From the NCBI RefSeq assembly GCF_901933205.1, contig NC_044585.1, positions 2,418,001 to 2,482,000 on the forward strand: a DNA stretch of 64,000 nt, written 5' to 3'. Of this stretch, positions 10,801 through 25,800 are shown in pieces. The DNA comes from Camarhynchus parvulus. Its lineage: Eukaryota > Chordata > Aves > Passeriformes > Thraupidae. Below the pieces are notes generated by a model, which saw only the letters and a list, made by a program, of their open reading frames with translations, ran no database searches and was not told the DNA's origin. The position numbers and the translations under genes are program-made. The stretch's first letter is position 1, and each line of letters starts with the position of its first letter.

Positions 10801-13800
10801 TTTCATGGATGGTAATTACTTCTCTCTGCTCCCTAAGGGCTCCAACCTCATCAGCTCTTGCCTTGCTGGCATTGCACTCTGCTCCAGAGATACCAGATAG
10901 ATTTTCTTTAACTCTATTAAAAACAAACTGTTACTCAGTTTGTTTTTAGCTTGTAGTTTCTGAGTTTACGCAGCAAACAATTATAATAGCTTTAAATGGA
11001 TCATTATATATCAGTTCCTAATGTGCAATCAAGGCCAAGAAGAAAACTGGATGAATGGATCTATTTATTGGTGTTCATTTTGCAGCCCCAAAGTATTTAC
11101 TAGATTTGTATTTTCCATCATTTTTGTTCAGTTAAAATGTAGAGTGCATCTCTTAGCAGAGTAATAGGAGAGGATGTAAGAGGAAAGGGAGGTTTTTTTC
11201 TTTATTAGGTTTTCATGGAAGTAACTTTCTCCAATTTGTGCCCCTCAGGAAGTTAGTAACATTGTTCCATTGAACTGTAGAAATGAACAGAAATGTCAAG
11301 AGGTATTTAGTAGAAGTGTTGGCTTGCTTGTAGTCTGGTATTTCAGATTTTATTTTTTTTAATAAATAAATGTTAGCTCAGCATGGTAAAACTTTTTCAG
11401 TTTATTTTGGGGGAAAAATAGACATCATCACACTGTGATTTATGACTTCAAAATAAAAAGAATTTGCTAGAAAGCTTCTTTAAAAAGTAATGTTACTGTT
11501 GCTTTTCTGGATGTGTTCACCTTTTTAAGAAACACTCACCAAATTCTCCTTTATCAACCCAATTCCTTGCTGGGCTTTCTTGAAGGTTCTGGGAATGTTA
11601 CTGCTATTCCCTTTTTTCCCAGCAGTCACCAGGTACTCAGGCATGTAGCAAAACACGAGAATGGTGAAAAACCTGCACACAAACTGATCTTGAGAGTAGA
11701 CACAATAGGTGAGCTAGTATTTAACAGCACTGGGAGCAATAAGATTTCCTGTTAAATCACTTGAAATAAAACATGCCCCTTCACATGCTGCACTTGGAAG
11801 CTTTCCCTTTTAGGAAGCAGTCCCAGCTAACGAGGTTATTACATCCTGCACTCTCATTTTGCTCTGCTCCTAGCAGGATCTTGCAAGCTGTGTGAAGCTG
11901 CTCCTACAGCACTGTGAATTAGTGTGGAGACACAGGAATAGCCACTCTTGTAGACATCTGTCTGTTTTCAGCAGACTGAATCCTGTTTTATTTAAAATTG
12001 GCAAGTATTTGCCTTCTGTAAGCAAATGATGTCATGTACAGAGCTGCTGCAGCAGGGGGAAATGCTTTGTTCCTGGATGGTTTGAGTGGGTTTGCAGGGC
12101 CTGTGGTTCTTCAGTCACTTAGCCAAAGAAATTAACAGTTTAAAAAAGAAAAAGGCACAAAATCCACATTGATATGTCTTTCTCAGCTGGCTGTTGTGTT
12201 TTAAAGTTGCAGGCATTATATGGTTTCTTTATGAAAGTTTTCACTTGCTGCTAAAATTAGGCATTACTTAAATTCTGCCTTTTCAACTTTCTTCCAGACC
12301 AGTCAGAGTTTCTAACCTAAATATTTAACAACAATGTTCAAACCTCCTTCTCTGCCTCTCCAGGCACAAGCAGGAAACAATAGAGCAGTCATGAGAGGAG
12401 CTGGACAAAGTGGGTCCTTACACTTCTGTGAGCAGATCTAATCTTTTTAATGGCTTGGCAAAGCTGTGACCCTTTGACTTGGTTTCAGAAATCCTCTCTA
12501 GTTCTTATGAGTGTTTTGAGCCAATGAGAGGCACATCACCTACAAAGTCAGCTAAAAACATAGCAAGTGGTTGAGAAAGAAGCTTTGAAGAAGGCAGAAA
12601 ATCCAGAGGTACAAAACCCTGCCATGATAAGTTCCAGTGCTCCTGGAGGACTGGAGATGTTGGAGTGTTTTCCATCAATTCCAGAAATTGATATAAAATT
12701 ATGTTCTATGTAAGTTGCTTGGACATTTCTTTCAGTATTCATTATTAACACTTTTTTTGGTGATATATTAATCAACTCCAGCACATTTTGGTTCACAATT
12801 TACAGAGTGGTGATGCAACATTTTCAAGTGCTGATATTAATGCTGTTGTGGAGAAAGGTGTGACCAAAAGTAATTCCTCCAGTTTTTATCCTTTTCCCTT
12901 TAAATTGTGAAGTGTGAATAAGACTTCTGATATACACCTATCAAATGGGCTGAAATCCAGTGGTGGTGGCTGGATCTTTAGCAATCAAGTAACTAAAGTT
13001 ACCCTGGAGATTAATTGACCTTCTGAGCAAGCAGCATTTTGAAGGTTTCTTGTTCTTTTCTTTGATTTTTCTGTCTGCGAATGTTATCGAAAAGATTTGC
13101 AGAGATCCTGAAAGCAGTCATCTCAGTTGCTCTGAGTTATATTTTTAGTCTTGCCAACTGTGATTTTCATATGAAATTAATGGTCCCTGGAAATGGAGTC
13201 CTTGTTGAGGGAGGAGGAAAGATTGAGGCAGACTGGTTTGATTTTGAATTAACATTGTACTTCAATATCTGCTCCTGAGCACCAAGGAGGGGACATGTTG
13301 GCAGAAACCAGTGCTGAGGATTCTAGATAATTAGAGAATTCCTAATAGACCTTTCCATTGACTGCCTAAAATTGCTCTTGGGAAATTCTTCATTTTATGC
13401 TGTTAAGGACATATTGACATGGGAAAGCTATTGCAGTACAAGCTAAGGATGAAGCTTTGTATTGCACAGAATATTCTATAAATGCACGTGGAGATACTTT
13501 AGTTTAAGAACCCATCTGTCTTCTGTTTTCCTGTAATCTGAAAAGATATTTTTATTCTGTGGACCTAATATTAAATTCCTTAATACTGAAAATGCACCTT
13601 TCACCAATGCTGAAAGTCAAGACAGTTAAAACTCTGTGGTTGTGTGTTGGGATCTAATGTATCACTAATCCTGAGAACTGAATTTATATAAAACAAATAC
13701 TTTAAAACATTGTAAAAATCAACATTGCACACAGGGCTGGATTTAACATCTCTAAAAATACAAGAGTGTTCAGAGGCAAAGTTCCAAAATGCCACTGAGT

Positions 13801-16800
13801 CTCTGGTCCTGGGTTGTGACCCCTGAGAATTGGGACTCTGTGTAGAAAGCCCTGGTAACGGGTGGTGTTGTAGGAGCTGAAATTTCTATTGGCTCTTCAA
13901 GGTATAGTATATCATCCAAATGTCATGAGAAGGGGCTATTTCAACATTGCTGAGTTATTTAAGACTCACTGCTGCCTTAGCCAAAAAATCCTTGCTCTGG
14001 GACCAACTCCATCCCTGAAGTGTTGGGGAGGGAAAGGAAATTTTCAACCGCTCTTTGCTGCTCCATCTGCCAGGCCTTGAGCTCTCCCTGCTTGGTTCTG
14101 GCTGCCCAAATTCTCCTTTTCACCTTTTGCTTCACTCACCTCCTGCTCAGCAGCGCAGCCATGGCCACCTTCTCCTCCTGGCTGCTGCCAAACTCCAGGT
14201 GCTTTCCCCATTTCCCTCTCTCAACCTACAGTCAAAACACATCAGCAGATTTCAGTGTCAGCTCTAATTAAAAGTGATGCTTCACGAAGCTACCACCAGA
14301 ATCAAAACAATGACTTTTATTACAAACACAATCAGGTTATGCAAATGAGCCTTTCAGGCTCCTGGCAGGCTGCCAGGGTGATCCCTGATTTTATAAAGTT
14401 TTTTGCTGCTGCTGTTGTAATGGAAAAGTGTTGTTTTATATAGAAATGTTGTAATATAAAGGTGCTGGTTTAGTTCTCTTCCTGCCCTTCTCTAGTTCAG
14501 AACAGGTAACTGGGGTCTTCTTTTGGTATTTTACCTTTTCCCAGGGCTGGTGATCAGTAGTCTGAATCCACAGCCTCATACTGAGGAATTTTCTGGGGTC
14601 ATTGGTGGGTTTGATCTGTGAGGGCTGTGCTGAACCCACACACAAGAAGCTCAGATGGACTCTGGAGCATGGCTCTGGTGATGGGACCTTACAGGGAATG
14701 TGATATTTCACTTGGAACAGGAAAACATTTTCTGCTGTGAGTGAAGCTAGAGGGCACTCCCATGGATTTTTCCCCTTCTGCTGTGGAATGCAGTCAGCAC
14801 TGCAGTGACATGGGCTCTCAGGCATTTTTCTTCAAGGAGAAAACTTGAGAGTGACTTCTTTGAACTGCCTTGGGTGTCTAGAGCGTTTTCTTCTCAAATT
14901 CTCACATTTAAAAAAACCCACAAAGCAACAAACCACCAAGCTGTTCTCTTCAGGAAACAGCTAAAAGCCTTCTGTAAAGGCGCTTTGCTGGGAATGGGAG
15001 GAGATTAGGAGAATATTAAATAATTAGAAAATAATCATCTTCTACCTCATGTGTTTTCTCCCCCTTTTTGTTCCACCCACATGCTGCTAATTTTCATCTT
15101 TTCTTCCTGCACATCAAGACGTCAGAGACTGCTTACAGAAAAAGTTGTTTTTCCTGAGTTGTCTGTATGCTTTATTAATGCAGCAAAGATGACAAGAAAG
15201 GAGGGGGAAGGAGGAGGTGGCGATGGGGGGGACAAAAGGACGAGCTCTTTCATGGTCTCCTACCAAAGGGTGACCATTTTGCTCACTGTTGCATTTGCCA
15301 GTTGCCATGGCATCCCCCTCTCACTCTATCCTGGAGGTGTATTCTTGATATAATTAACAGCTCTCCTCCTTCTGTCTCCTGCAGAAAGCAATCATTAAGT
15401 GAACATGAAGGAAAGAAAAGACACTTTTTATCTTTTACTTTGTATATTAATGTTTTTCATCCTGCTACCTGGTCTCTCTTGGTCCAATAATGATGTTTTT
15501 GTGTATGGAAGTGTTGCTGTAATATGGCTGCAGGACATTGAGCCCCTGCTTGTATTTGTGTTAATGGGGGGTTTCATTAGGCTAAAGTTCAATCTTATGT
15601 GTGTAAACCTTTGTTATTTTCTATATATAAAGTGGTCTTGGGAAATACAAGGTTCTTCAGGATCCTGATCATGGATATTGCTGGTATTTGTGATGCACCT
15701 AGAAGAAAACTTCCAAATGTTATTTATTTCAAATGCTGCTGTAGAGAGATTGAGGGGGAAAAAAAAGAATGGACAGGCATAATTTAATTAAAACACAATA
15801 TTGAGCAGAAGTTGGAGTGGTTATACTGTGGAATGTGGCCAGCAAATTGTTCAGGCAGTTTGTGTGACAGGGGATGTTCTGGTGTCCTTTTAAAAATAAA
15901 CACCTTTGTGTGAGGTGGGTTCTGACTTCAGTCCCACTAGAGTGCTAAACTCAGGCATGGGAGTAATTGAAAAAAAAAAGAAATCACAAGAAAATGTTAT
16001 GTAACAGTTGCAGTTCCAGCATCTTTCATTAGGAAACTTTTGTTGGGAAAGCTGTCACTTTCCCTTTCTGGAACATTTGGTTGTTAATTTTTCCCACAGC
16101 CACAGAGCAGTGAGCTCTCCCGAAAGCAGGAGTGGGAAGGTTGCTGGAGAATTTCTTTGTTTTTCAAAATGTGTTTTTTAAAAACAGCAAGTGTGGTAGA
16201 AACAGAGCCTTGGTCAGGTTCTCTGGGTTATGACTTCACAGGCTGCAGAGTAAATTTTTGCTCATGTTTTATCTTAATGCTGGATTTCTTTTAGCTGCTG
16301 CTGAAGTGCCTCTCTGGGAAACTGTAGGGAGCTATTTTTTCCAGTAACATCTGTGAAAAAATTCTGCACTTTTGCTGATAATTTTATTGGTGAAAGGCTG
16401 TCCCAGTGCTGGATTTCCAGCATTTTCCTTGCTTGTTTTTACATCAGCTTTCAACATGGGAAGGGTTTGTCCATCACCTCTGTGAAGCTGAATGAGCTCT
16501 TTGAGCTGAAGTAGTCCAGGTTCTAACAAATGAAGAGACTGATTTTGCAACCTAAGTCAGATTTAATCACAATTCACACAGGCATCCATCCTAGTTACTC
16601 ATTTACATTTCAGCTTTTTACATTCTTCAAAATGAAAACAGTTTTTGCTAGGTTTTTTAAAGAGAATTAAGATAGTGGGCTCTTCATGGAAGCAGTGGAT
16701 CATCCACGACACCTCATTTGGATATTAATAATAAGCCTTAAATATTTCTTCTACCCACTTTGCTATAGTCGTCAATACAAAAGTAGTACTGCAAACCCTT

Positions 16801-19800
16801 CAGTACCTCATGTTTTTTAGAAAATCTAGAAGGAAGTCCAGTCTTGTCTACAGGAACTTGTAATTACAATGAAAGACAGGAAGAAATCAGATAAGAGTTT
16901 TTATCTTAATTCAGTTATATTCACATGTTCTGTAAGTAACTTTAAATGTTAGAAAATATTCATTTCTTCTTGGTGACTAAAGGCGCTCTGTAATTGTGGT
17001 GGTAACAGAGGCACTGAGTGTGGTGAGGTGGATTGGAGAGGGGAAAAGGAGAAGTTCTGAGTCACAACTGACTGAGATTGGGCTTAGTACCACAGCAAAG
17101 TAAAAACTAAAGAATAATCTTCTGATGAGAAACCACATAAAACACTGGTAAGGTTTTATGTCACTGCCTCTCCATTTCCCACTGTCTGTCTGTGGAAAAC
17201 AAACTTTATTCTACCTTACTGGTGGTTTAACAGTAGAGATAGATGAACAAAAGGCTTCTGGTAAATCCAAGGCTGCTGTGGTGAGTTTTTCTGGGTTTAT
17301 TTCTCAGCTGGGTGTTATTAGGTCCTGTTTTCCTGGAGATCTGCAGGATGATGAAATGTAGTCCCATAAGTCCTGAGCAGTGGAGCTGGTGACATTCCCT
17401 GAGCTGCCTTTTGTGAGTAGCATCACCTGCTGATCAGAGGTGCTGGGATTCTTGCCCCTACACTAAACCCAAAATCTTTTACAGAACCTGTGCCTCACTG
17501 TGGTGCTCATCTGGGCTTTGTGCTTCCAGCTTTTGGATGGTCTGCAGTTCCTGAGTGCAGTAAAAACACACAAAGCCGGTTTAAATCCCTTTTCTTAAGG
17601 CTCTGTGAGTTGCACAGTGGACAGTAACCAACAATGGGTTTTTAGTGCTTGGCTCTGATTTTAAAGAGAGCTTTCTCCTTTTTCTTCCACTCCCACCCCT
17701 TTTTTGGAAAAAAACCCAAGATCAGTCTGAGATTTTTTTTGTTTTTCCTCCCAAAGTCTTTGTTTCATTGGGTTGAAAAGAACCTGTCTGTTTACAGCAG
17801 CTCAAGACAAGTCTTCACCAGGTCACATGTGGAAAATTCCCTTTAAAGTATAAACACAATTATCTTGGTGTTGCTTTCTTTTGTTTAAGGCTGCACTTTT
17901 TGACTACACATTGCAATTTTTGGTCATGGTTTTCCTGAATCAGAAAAATCACGTTTCTTTATTATTTTTGTATTTTTATTATTTTTGTAAATAAAATGTT
18001 TTTAAGCTTTAATATTTTTTAATTATTTCAAAAGCTTTATTTTTTTTTTGTAAATAAAATGTTTCAGTTCTCTGGAAGAAGAGCTGGGATGCTTCATCCT
18101 GGTGAGGAGAAGAATAATGGAGGATAAGGTTATAGAATTGTGATTTTCAGCAGAAAGGAAAGAACCAGACAAGAGGCACCATTGAAAGTTGCAGCAAGAG
18201 AAATTTGGATTAAATGATTGGAAACAAATGTTCACTGGGAAGGTGGTAAAACACTAGAAAGGGGCCTGGAGAGGCTCTGGAATCTCCTTGGCAGTGTTTG
18301 GGCTGGGCTGGCCCTGGCCCCAGTGAGCTGATGGAACTGGGAAGTTGGAGACCTCCAGAGGTCCCTTCCAGCAGCAATTATTCCATGGGGCTGCACTCTC
18401 TCTAATCATTTTTCATCTGAAAACCATCCAAATACTGCTGAGTTACTTTCCAAATGTCCTTTTTCTGGCTCTGCAAATAGCTGTGCATTTTTGTAGAGAT
18501 CTGAGGTGCAGATCCATTTTTAACATCTATGTACCTAAGTAGTACCTTCCTGTGTTTCTCCAGAAAAAAATCTGGATACAATACAAGCACAGAAATGTCA
18601 GGTTCTACATCACCCATTATGCAAGTTAATGAAGTGCATGGGTGTGAAGGGCTTTCCCTTTAAATCACAGCTGAAAACATTTCCTCAAGTGATCTCACTT
18701 CTAGCTTAAGGCTTGCTCCTGCAGTTTCATTTCCCTCAGGTTTGTGTGATCCCATTTGTGTGTTGAGACCTTTAGTTTTGGAACCGATGCTTTAAGCACC
18801 AGAAACTTGCTGCTTTCAGAGGCAAAACAGACCTTTTTTTGATCCAGTGTGGTAATTGTTGTGAATATAGCTGCTGGGTTTTTTGTTTTTTTGTTTTTGA
18901 GGTTTTTTTGTGTACACATAGAATCTGGCAGGTTTTAATTGTATGCTTTTTAGAGATTGATTAATCAAGTTCAGGAACTTCAAAAATACATTCTGCCAAT
19001 TATTTTTTTTTAAATGTACTTGTGTGCTCTCTACCTTTGAATTTTAAGTATGCATTTTCTCCACCTGAAAGCCTCCTCTGTTCTCTCAGTGAAATTCTAC
19101 TGACTTTTCTGGCTTTGTAATAAATCTTTGGTCATCTAGGACATTAGGGTCCAATTTGATTTTACATTTGACAGCTGAATCCTGTTTCTGTTTCAGACAT
19201 GCTTACTCTTATCACCATGGTTAAAAGGAGGATTTTTTTCTTGTTAGAGGCATGAGGCAAACAATTAAACATCTGAGAATTCTGTCTGACTGCATCTTTT
19301 ATGGTCCAATAAATCTCCATTAAATGAAGACTGCAGAGAGTGTAAAATAAATGCTTTCTGTGGCCTCACAAGCAAGAATACTTTATTTGATTACTGATAA
19401 AAGTTACAGAGAAGATATCAATTTTATGGGTACTTTTATTCCCTTCTTTGGTGAATTTATGTCCCACTTCTACCTTCTGTCTGTATAATAAATGACAGTG
19501 CATTCAATTTTTAGCACTGGCTTTGGAGAGGAGCACTGCTCTTGGTGCCTCTCTTGCTGTGCACAGGCAGCAGATCTCCCTGAGCCTGCTCCAAGCTGGA
19601 CCTCAGTGCTATCAGTTCTGCACTTGTCAGGAATTTATGGTTTGGAGTTATTCTCATCTCTTATTTCACAAGCGAATACTTTTTCTATTTTCTCCATTTC
19701 TTTCTCACATCATTCACTAAGAATTATTTCTTGTGATAATTTGCAAAGTCTCCTAAAGCAGTGCAGATCTGTTTTTTCAGGTCAAGCACTTGTCAATGTA

Positions 19801-22800
19801 TTTTTAAATGAAAGAAATATGTTTCTGTTTACAGGAGATTGTAACTCATGCTTAATTACAGAGTTCAGGGAAGCATGTTATGTTGTGAGGGATGTGTTAA
19901 ATTAAACTTTGTAAATGTGAATAAGTGTTCAAGTGCTAGTTTGATAAACAGACCATAAAGAACAGAAAAATAATCCATAAAGGAGAAAAGATTTCTTTAG
20001 AATAGTGATTGAGTCATTGTTCTATTATCTTCACTTTAAAGAGAGTGTTTTCTGTCCATAAAATGTGCTACTTGCAGGTAGCACAGTCAGTGCCCTGCAG
20101 AGTTTTTCTCACTGCTGCCCCTTTTCTGTGCAGGCCACAGGAGAAGCACCCACAACCCCAAAGCACCCGAAGGACACCCGGGAGAGCTTCTTCCCAGTAG
20201 CCCCAGCCACACTGCATCCCACCCCAGTGAATCCAGACACTGTGACTCCTGAAAACCTCCTGAGACTGAACGAGCTGCACTCCAAATCCAAGCCAGCCTC
20301 ATCCTCTTCATCCTCCTCGTCCTCGGTGTGCTCGGTGCCGCCCGCGCCGGAGCCGCAGCGGGAGCCGGAGCAGCCCCGGGGCCAGGGCACAGAGGCTGCC
20401 CCCAGCATGGGGGATGCTGCTCCTGGTAAGTCTCAGCCAGGGAGCTCCTTCTGGCCCCCTCTGATCAGAGTCCACATGCTGAGGTAGTGCCTGAGCTCTG
20501 GTTCTGTCCCCTTTTCTCATCACTACCCCACTTTCAAAAGGCTACGCAGGTTTTTGTCTTGGTCCTGGAGTGGATCTGTATAATCAATACTTTAATTTAT
20601 GGGATAGATTAAAAGAGTGACCACTCCATGTGAGTTGTATGTGAAATCATGAAATAGCAGCCTGAAAATAGTCATCTCTTTTAGAGAATTGAAGTCTCTA
20701 GCAGCATTAAAATGAAAATTATTTTGTTTTCCTCAATGAGTTGAGGATCCATTCCTTTTAACATTTAAAAAGATTTAAGGTAAAGTGATTACAATTAAAA
20801 TAAACTGGTTAGTAGCCTAAATCTGTCTTAGAAGTGCTTGATTAACATAATTAGCTGTGCAGCTCTCACTGCCCAGCATATGTGAATGTGGAGATACATA
20901 ACACTGATGAACAAGATTCTGCATGGTCTACAAAGTTAGCTTATCATCACTATTATGTTTCACATTGCAGAAGAGAAGCATCTGACAGGACCAGAATGTT
21001 GGAATATGTTATTTATAGCCCTGGTGTGGTTATGTGCCAGGTTAGAGCACAGGAAAGGATTGAAGAAGCCAAACAAATGTTATTTATTCTATAGCATGAT
21101 TGTGTGATTTGTTGATGACTGTATTATGTAATTGGTCCTATACCGTTTTCTAGATGAGGAAAGAATAAATGAGAATGCTGTCATTTGCTTTGGTGCTGTC
21201 ATGGCAGGCTGGCTTGTTAGCAGACAAAAAATCTCTGTGCTGGGCAATACTGATCCACTTTGGGGAGTGAAGTAAGATCAGACCCAATTTCAGACTTGCC
21301 CAAAGAGGTGGTTGGCAATATTTGTGGGACACTGTGCATGTTAAGGTGGCACAGCACCTGCCATAGGCTGTACTTTGTTGCAGCTTTAACAGAAGCACTG
21401 TCTGAAAAAGCATCTGCTGCTGCCTGTGCTCACTCCATCTGTTTACAAGGCTGGGCCCAGCACTACTCACCAAATGCCTTAGACAAGTCAGGGGAGCCCA
21501 GATAAAGTTATGAATGAATCACATATAAAACAGGTATTGTGGAAAATCATGCAGGAAGAGACAGTGGAGCTAGTGTCCAGATCCGTGAGACAGGAGGTTT
21601 TCTTAGTTTGGAGTTGTGACTTTGTAAAGTTTTTGTCTTTATACTCCTGGTATGTCATTTCTTTCCTTATGTAATCAGCCTTGTTATTTGAATGCACACA
21701 GTCTGAATTCATCAGCAGTGAAGAGCAAGTTAGGGAGAAATAGGTTTTCCCAATTTGCTAATCTCTGAGCACGGAACAAAACTGAAATTTAACATCTACT
21801 ATCAGCAGTTGTATTAACATCTAGCAGTTGTATTGTCTAATTTTCCTTTTTCACAGTTCCAGGGAGAGATTGTCTTAGGAAGGGAAAAGAGAAAAGGGGA
21901 GTGATGAGGAAGGAATGGCTTAGTCTGTGTGTAAATTGCATCTGTTACTCTCCTTGGGAAGCAAAAGAATGGTGTTGCCTGGTGTCATAAGATGTCTTGT
22001 CTGGCTTGCTCAGCAGGGAGTAATTTGAGTTTGTCCCTAGACAACAGGGGAGGAAAAACTGAATCCTCTGTGAAGCTGTTATGGGCTTGCTAAGGAGCCT
22101 GGTGTAGGAATGACAATGCTGGTAAGAACTCAGGCACTCTTCTGGCTTTCAAACAGAACTCAGGAGCATTTCTGATGTGCTTTCCTCTCTGCAACTCCCC
22201 AGGCCTCGTTGCAGTGATTGGAACATTTATTGTAATCTTTTGACTTTCTGGGCTTTGTTAAGGTTGTAGAGTTAGGTATTGTTCATTCTTCTTTGATGTT
22301 TTCTATACATCATTTTGGTTGAGGGAGATGGAAGGGTTAGCTGCCAGAATTACACCCCTGAAACTGAACATCAAGAGGCTTTCTCTCCAAAGCTCAGTGC
22401 TGAATGCCTGAGTTGTATCTGGCTCTCAGCCCTACCTGACAGGTCATTTCTCTAGCTGAGAGAGACACCAATTACTGCTGTGTCCTTTCTTCCTCTTTTC
22501 TTTTTAATTCTCCTACCTTTGCATCCACCTTCTCTAAAAAGAACTAGTTATAGTTCTGTTACAACCCTTTTTCATCTGCCTTCCTTTAGTTCTGTTTGGG
22601 TAAAAACTCCTCCCATTTTTAGAGTAAACTGTTTCCAACTTTTTTATCTCATAACCTCTACCTGTACCTACTTATTCATGTGGAAGTATTACACATCAGA
22701 GAGTGTTAGCCACTCTCATTTTCTCTGATTTCACCCAGAAAAAGGAGTTGTTTTTCCAGGCACTGTTGATGCTGTGCCACTCATTTCTGATGTAAATGTT

Positions 22801-25800
22801 TTCCTGAGATTTTGTCTGGTGCATGACTGATGGTGCAGAGCACAGCCAGATGGAGTCCAGCAGCAGAGGGGTGATGGTGGCAGTTTCAGCAAGACACCTT
22901 CCTACATCTGGGTAAAAATGTGCTTGGGACTCTGAGCCTTCCTAGCTCAGCCTAACATTTCTCTGGGGAAGCTAAAATAGGACAATTAAGGTAAACTCCC
23001 TCCAGCCTGTCACACTGTTCCACTATTACATGGTTCTAAATTGCTGAAAAATCCTGACATTTTCTTCTTGGCTGTCCTTATTGCAATAATGATTTTTATG
23101 AGGAATGAACAGGAAGACATTCACATTTGAGTTCTGATACCAAGAGAAGGTTTTAATACCTGGAATTATTTAAAGTTCTGTGTTTTGCTTAAAACCAGCT
23201 ATTTACCAAGTTGGAATATAAAATCCAAGTAGAAGACTCCCCACTATTAATTTTTTGTCCATTTAAGGCCTAAGCAGTTCAATATGAAAACGAGGTCATG
23301 GTAAAGCTGTCCAAAGTTAGAAATTCAAAGCTAGGGAAGACAATTCTTTGTGTTGTGCAGGGAAGTGGCACTCCATAAGCCATGGGAATATCCTGCTGTA
23401 ATTTCAGATGTTTGTGAAATGGGCACAACAGGGGAAGTAGAGGTGTAAATATAGTTCAGCCTGTAGAACTTGGAAAGTTTCAGAAGCACAAGAAATAAAT
23501 ACAAGAGAGAACAGTTGTGTGGAAAGAGGAACAACTATTACACAGAGAGCAATGAAGTTAAATTGTTTGAGTGTGTGCAGGCAGCTGCAGAATCCTTGAA
23601 AGGCAAATGTTCCAAGTAAAGAGGGATTTGAAGTGGGAAATCCTAAGAATTCAGTAACACTCAGTAGTGTTGGAATGTGACATTTCACCCTGTAGGATAA
23701 CTGGGTGCTGGAGTCACAGGAGAGCTTTGAGGTGTAAGGAACATCTTTTCCCTGAAGTCTGCAACTTAATTTATTTTAGCAACTGATACATGACTTTAGG
23801 TTCTCAGAAGACTGAGGAATGAACTGAATGTTTTCCTAAGGCATCACTACAGAGAATGTGAACCATCAATTTGCTCTGGCAGCATCTCTTGTATTAAAAC
23901 ATTGCATGGCACAAGGGCCCACCTCAATTCCTTGCAGTTTCTGGATACCAACCATCAGTGGACACCCACAATTCCTGTTCCTGGGTGAAATAATGGTGAA
24001 ATAATTCCTGTTACTGGGTGAAATAATGGAGCTTGTACTTTGCCATCAGAAGTTGAGCTTAACCTCATACTGGTCTCAGTGGCTCCTGGGTTTGCTTGTC
24101 ATGGATTTCCAAAGACAAACACAGATATTAGGAGCCTGTAGTTCAGTGTTTTCTTCTTACACAAAAGTATTTTGTCCTGTTGTCCATACCTTATTTTAAC
24201 TATCCAATTCAATTCAAATTTTCAGGTACTTTTTAAATGACTGTAAGTAGTACCAGTTAACCCTCTTAATTGCAGTCAGTGTCTTACCTTGTTTTTTCTG
24301 TTGAATTCAAAATTGTGCTGTAGAGCACAGAGTTTTCTCAGCAAATGGCTCAAAAAAAGATGAAATAGAAAATAGTTAGGCAGGCCAAGGACCTGTGGCC
24401 TGATGTGAGCTAACTTCAGATTGCAGTTACCTGGCATGGAGCTTCTCTCTTCAATGCATGTGTTCTTCTGCTCTGTTTTCTTGTGGCACTTGTGTGCATC
24501 TCACTTCCACTGCTTTCTCCTCAATTTCTTGAGGAGAGTGTTGATTTGTTGACTTGTTCTGGTTTTTGACAGCTCCCTTCCTCAGTTCCCAAGGCTGGAT
24601 TTCTCCTGGGCTTTAAAACCTCTTCTTTAAATGCTGGGGTAGAAGCTCCTGCCCACCTGTGAGTGACTGAAGAGTCATCAGTGGGGATCAGCCAGGCTTC
24701 CCCAGTGGGCTCTGCAGCACTCTCTGATCTCTTGCTGCTTCAGCCTCCTTGGCTCTGGTACTCTCACTTCCCCTTGTCTCATCCATGCTTTTTGTGAAGC
24801 TTTTTATTTTTCACAATGGGTGCACTCTGAAAACAACTCGACTGCTGAATGTCAGCAGGGGTTTCCTGTTTGTGAATGACTTCTTAATTCCTTTTTGCAG
24901 TGCTCAGACAGTACCAGTCAGTGATGGCTCTTCCCTTCCCTTTGGAAATTGTGCTGATTTACCTCCTGTCGAAACAAACTCATTGCACAAGAATTTTTCA
25001 GTACACTTAATGTCTATTTCTGATATCTACACTTCAGATTCCTGAAGTTTTATTTACTCAATCTAATGTAGTGCAGAAAATCCTTTGACATTAAAACTGT
25101 CATAATTTTTATGCACCTGTGTTGGATCAGTAAGAACAAACAGGGCAGGGGCCAGCAGAGGCAGGTGAGGTGCTGGTTTGAAGCAAGGGTTTAGCACTCA
25201 GGGCAGGTCTGTGCTCCAGGAGCCTCTCTAGCCCTGTGCACTCTTAAATCTCCCTGAAAATCCTGGAGAGCCATTGCCCTGTGGATGTTTTGCACTACTG
25301 AAACACATTTTTTGGAGATTTTTGTCAAGGAGTGTGGTAGCAATGCTTTATGGTTGCAATATGGTTCAGTTTCACTAGTTTTAGATTGCTGTCAGCAGCA
25401 TAAAATTTACATATATTCCTGCACAAAGGCAGACTGAAGAGAGATGTAGTTATAAGTCCTCTGCACAGGTATTGTGTTGCTTACAAAGTACTTAGAAAAT
25501 TGTGGGGTGTCATTACATTCGCTTGAGAGATTTTTCTGCCAGCTGCTTTTGCTAATTTCCTTGTGCTTAGCTGGCTGTCAGGGCAGAGGAGGGTGAAACC
25601 CTGATGCTAAGGGGAAGCTCTCTTACAGCTTTTGTTAGGCAACTCACAGAGAAATTCCAGAAGCAGGAGACTGCAAATGACTGTTGCTGTCCACAGGTGC
25701 TGCTGTGATGCTCTCCAGATGATGTGTCCTTGCTGAGCCAGATATTAAACAAATATCAATTAGCTGTGTTTTGATAAAGCCATTTGAATGTTCATGTAGT

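Noticed and set aside
20068..20523. Minus-strand and shifted plus-strand frames around 20.1-20.5 kb
   Set aside because: Shadows of the GC-rich CABIN1 exon E, which has the correct phase and homology on the plus strand.
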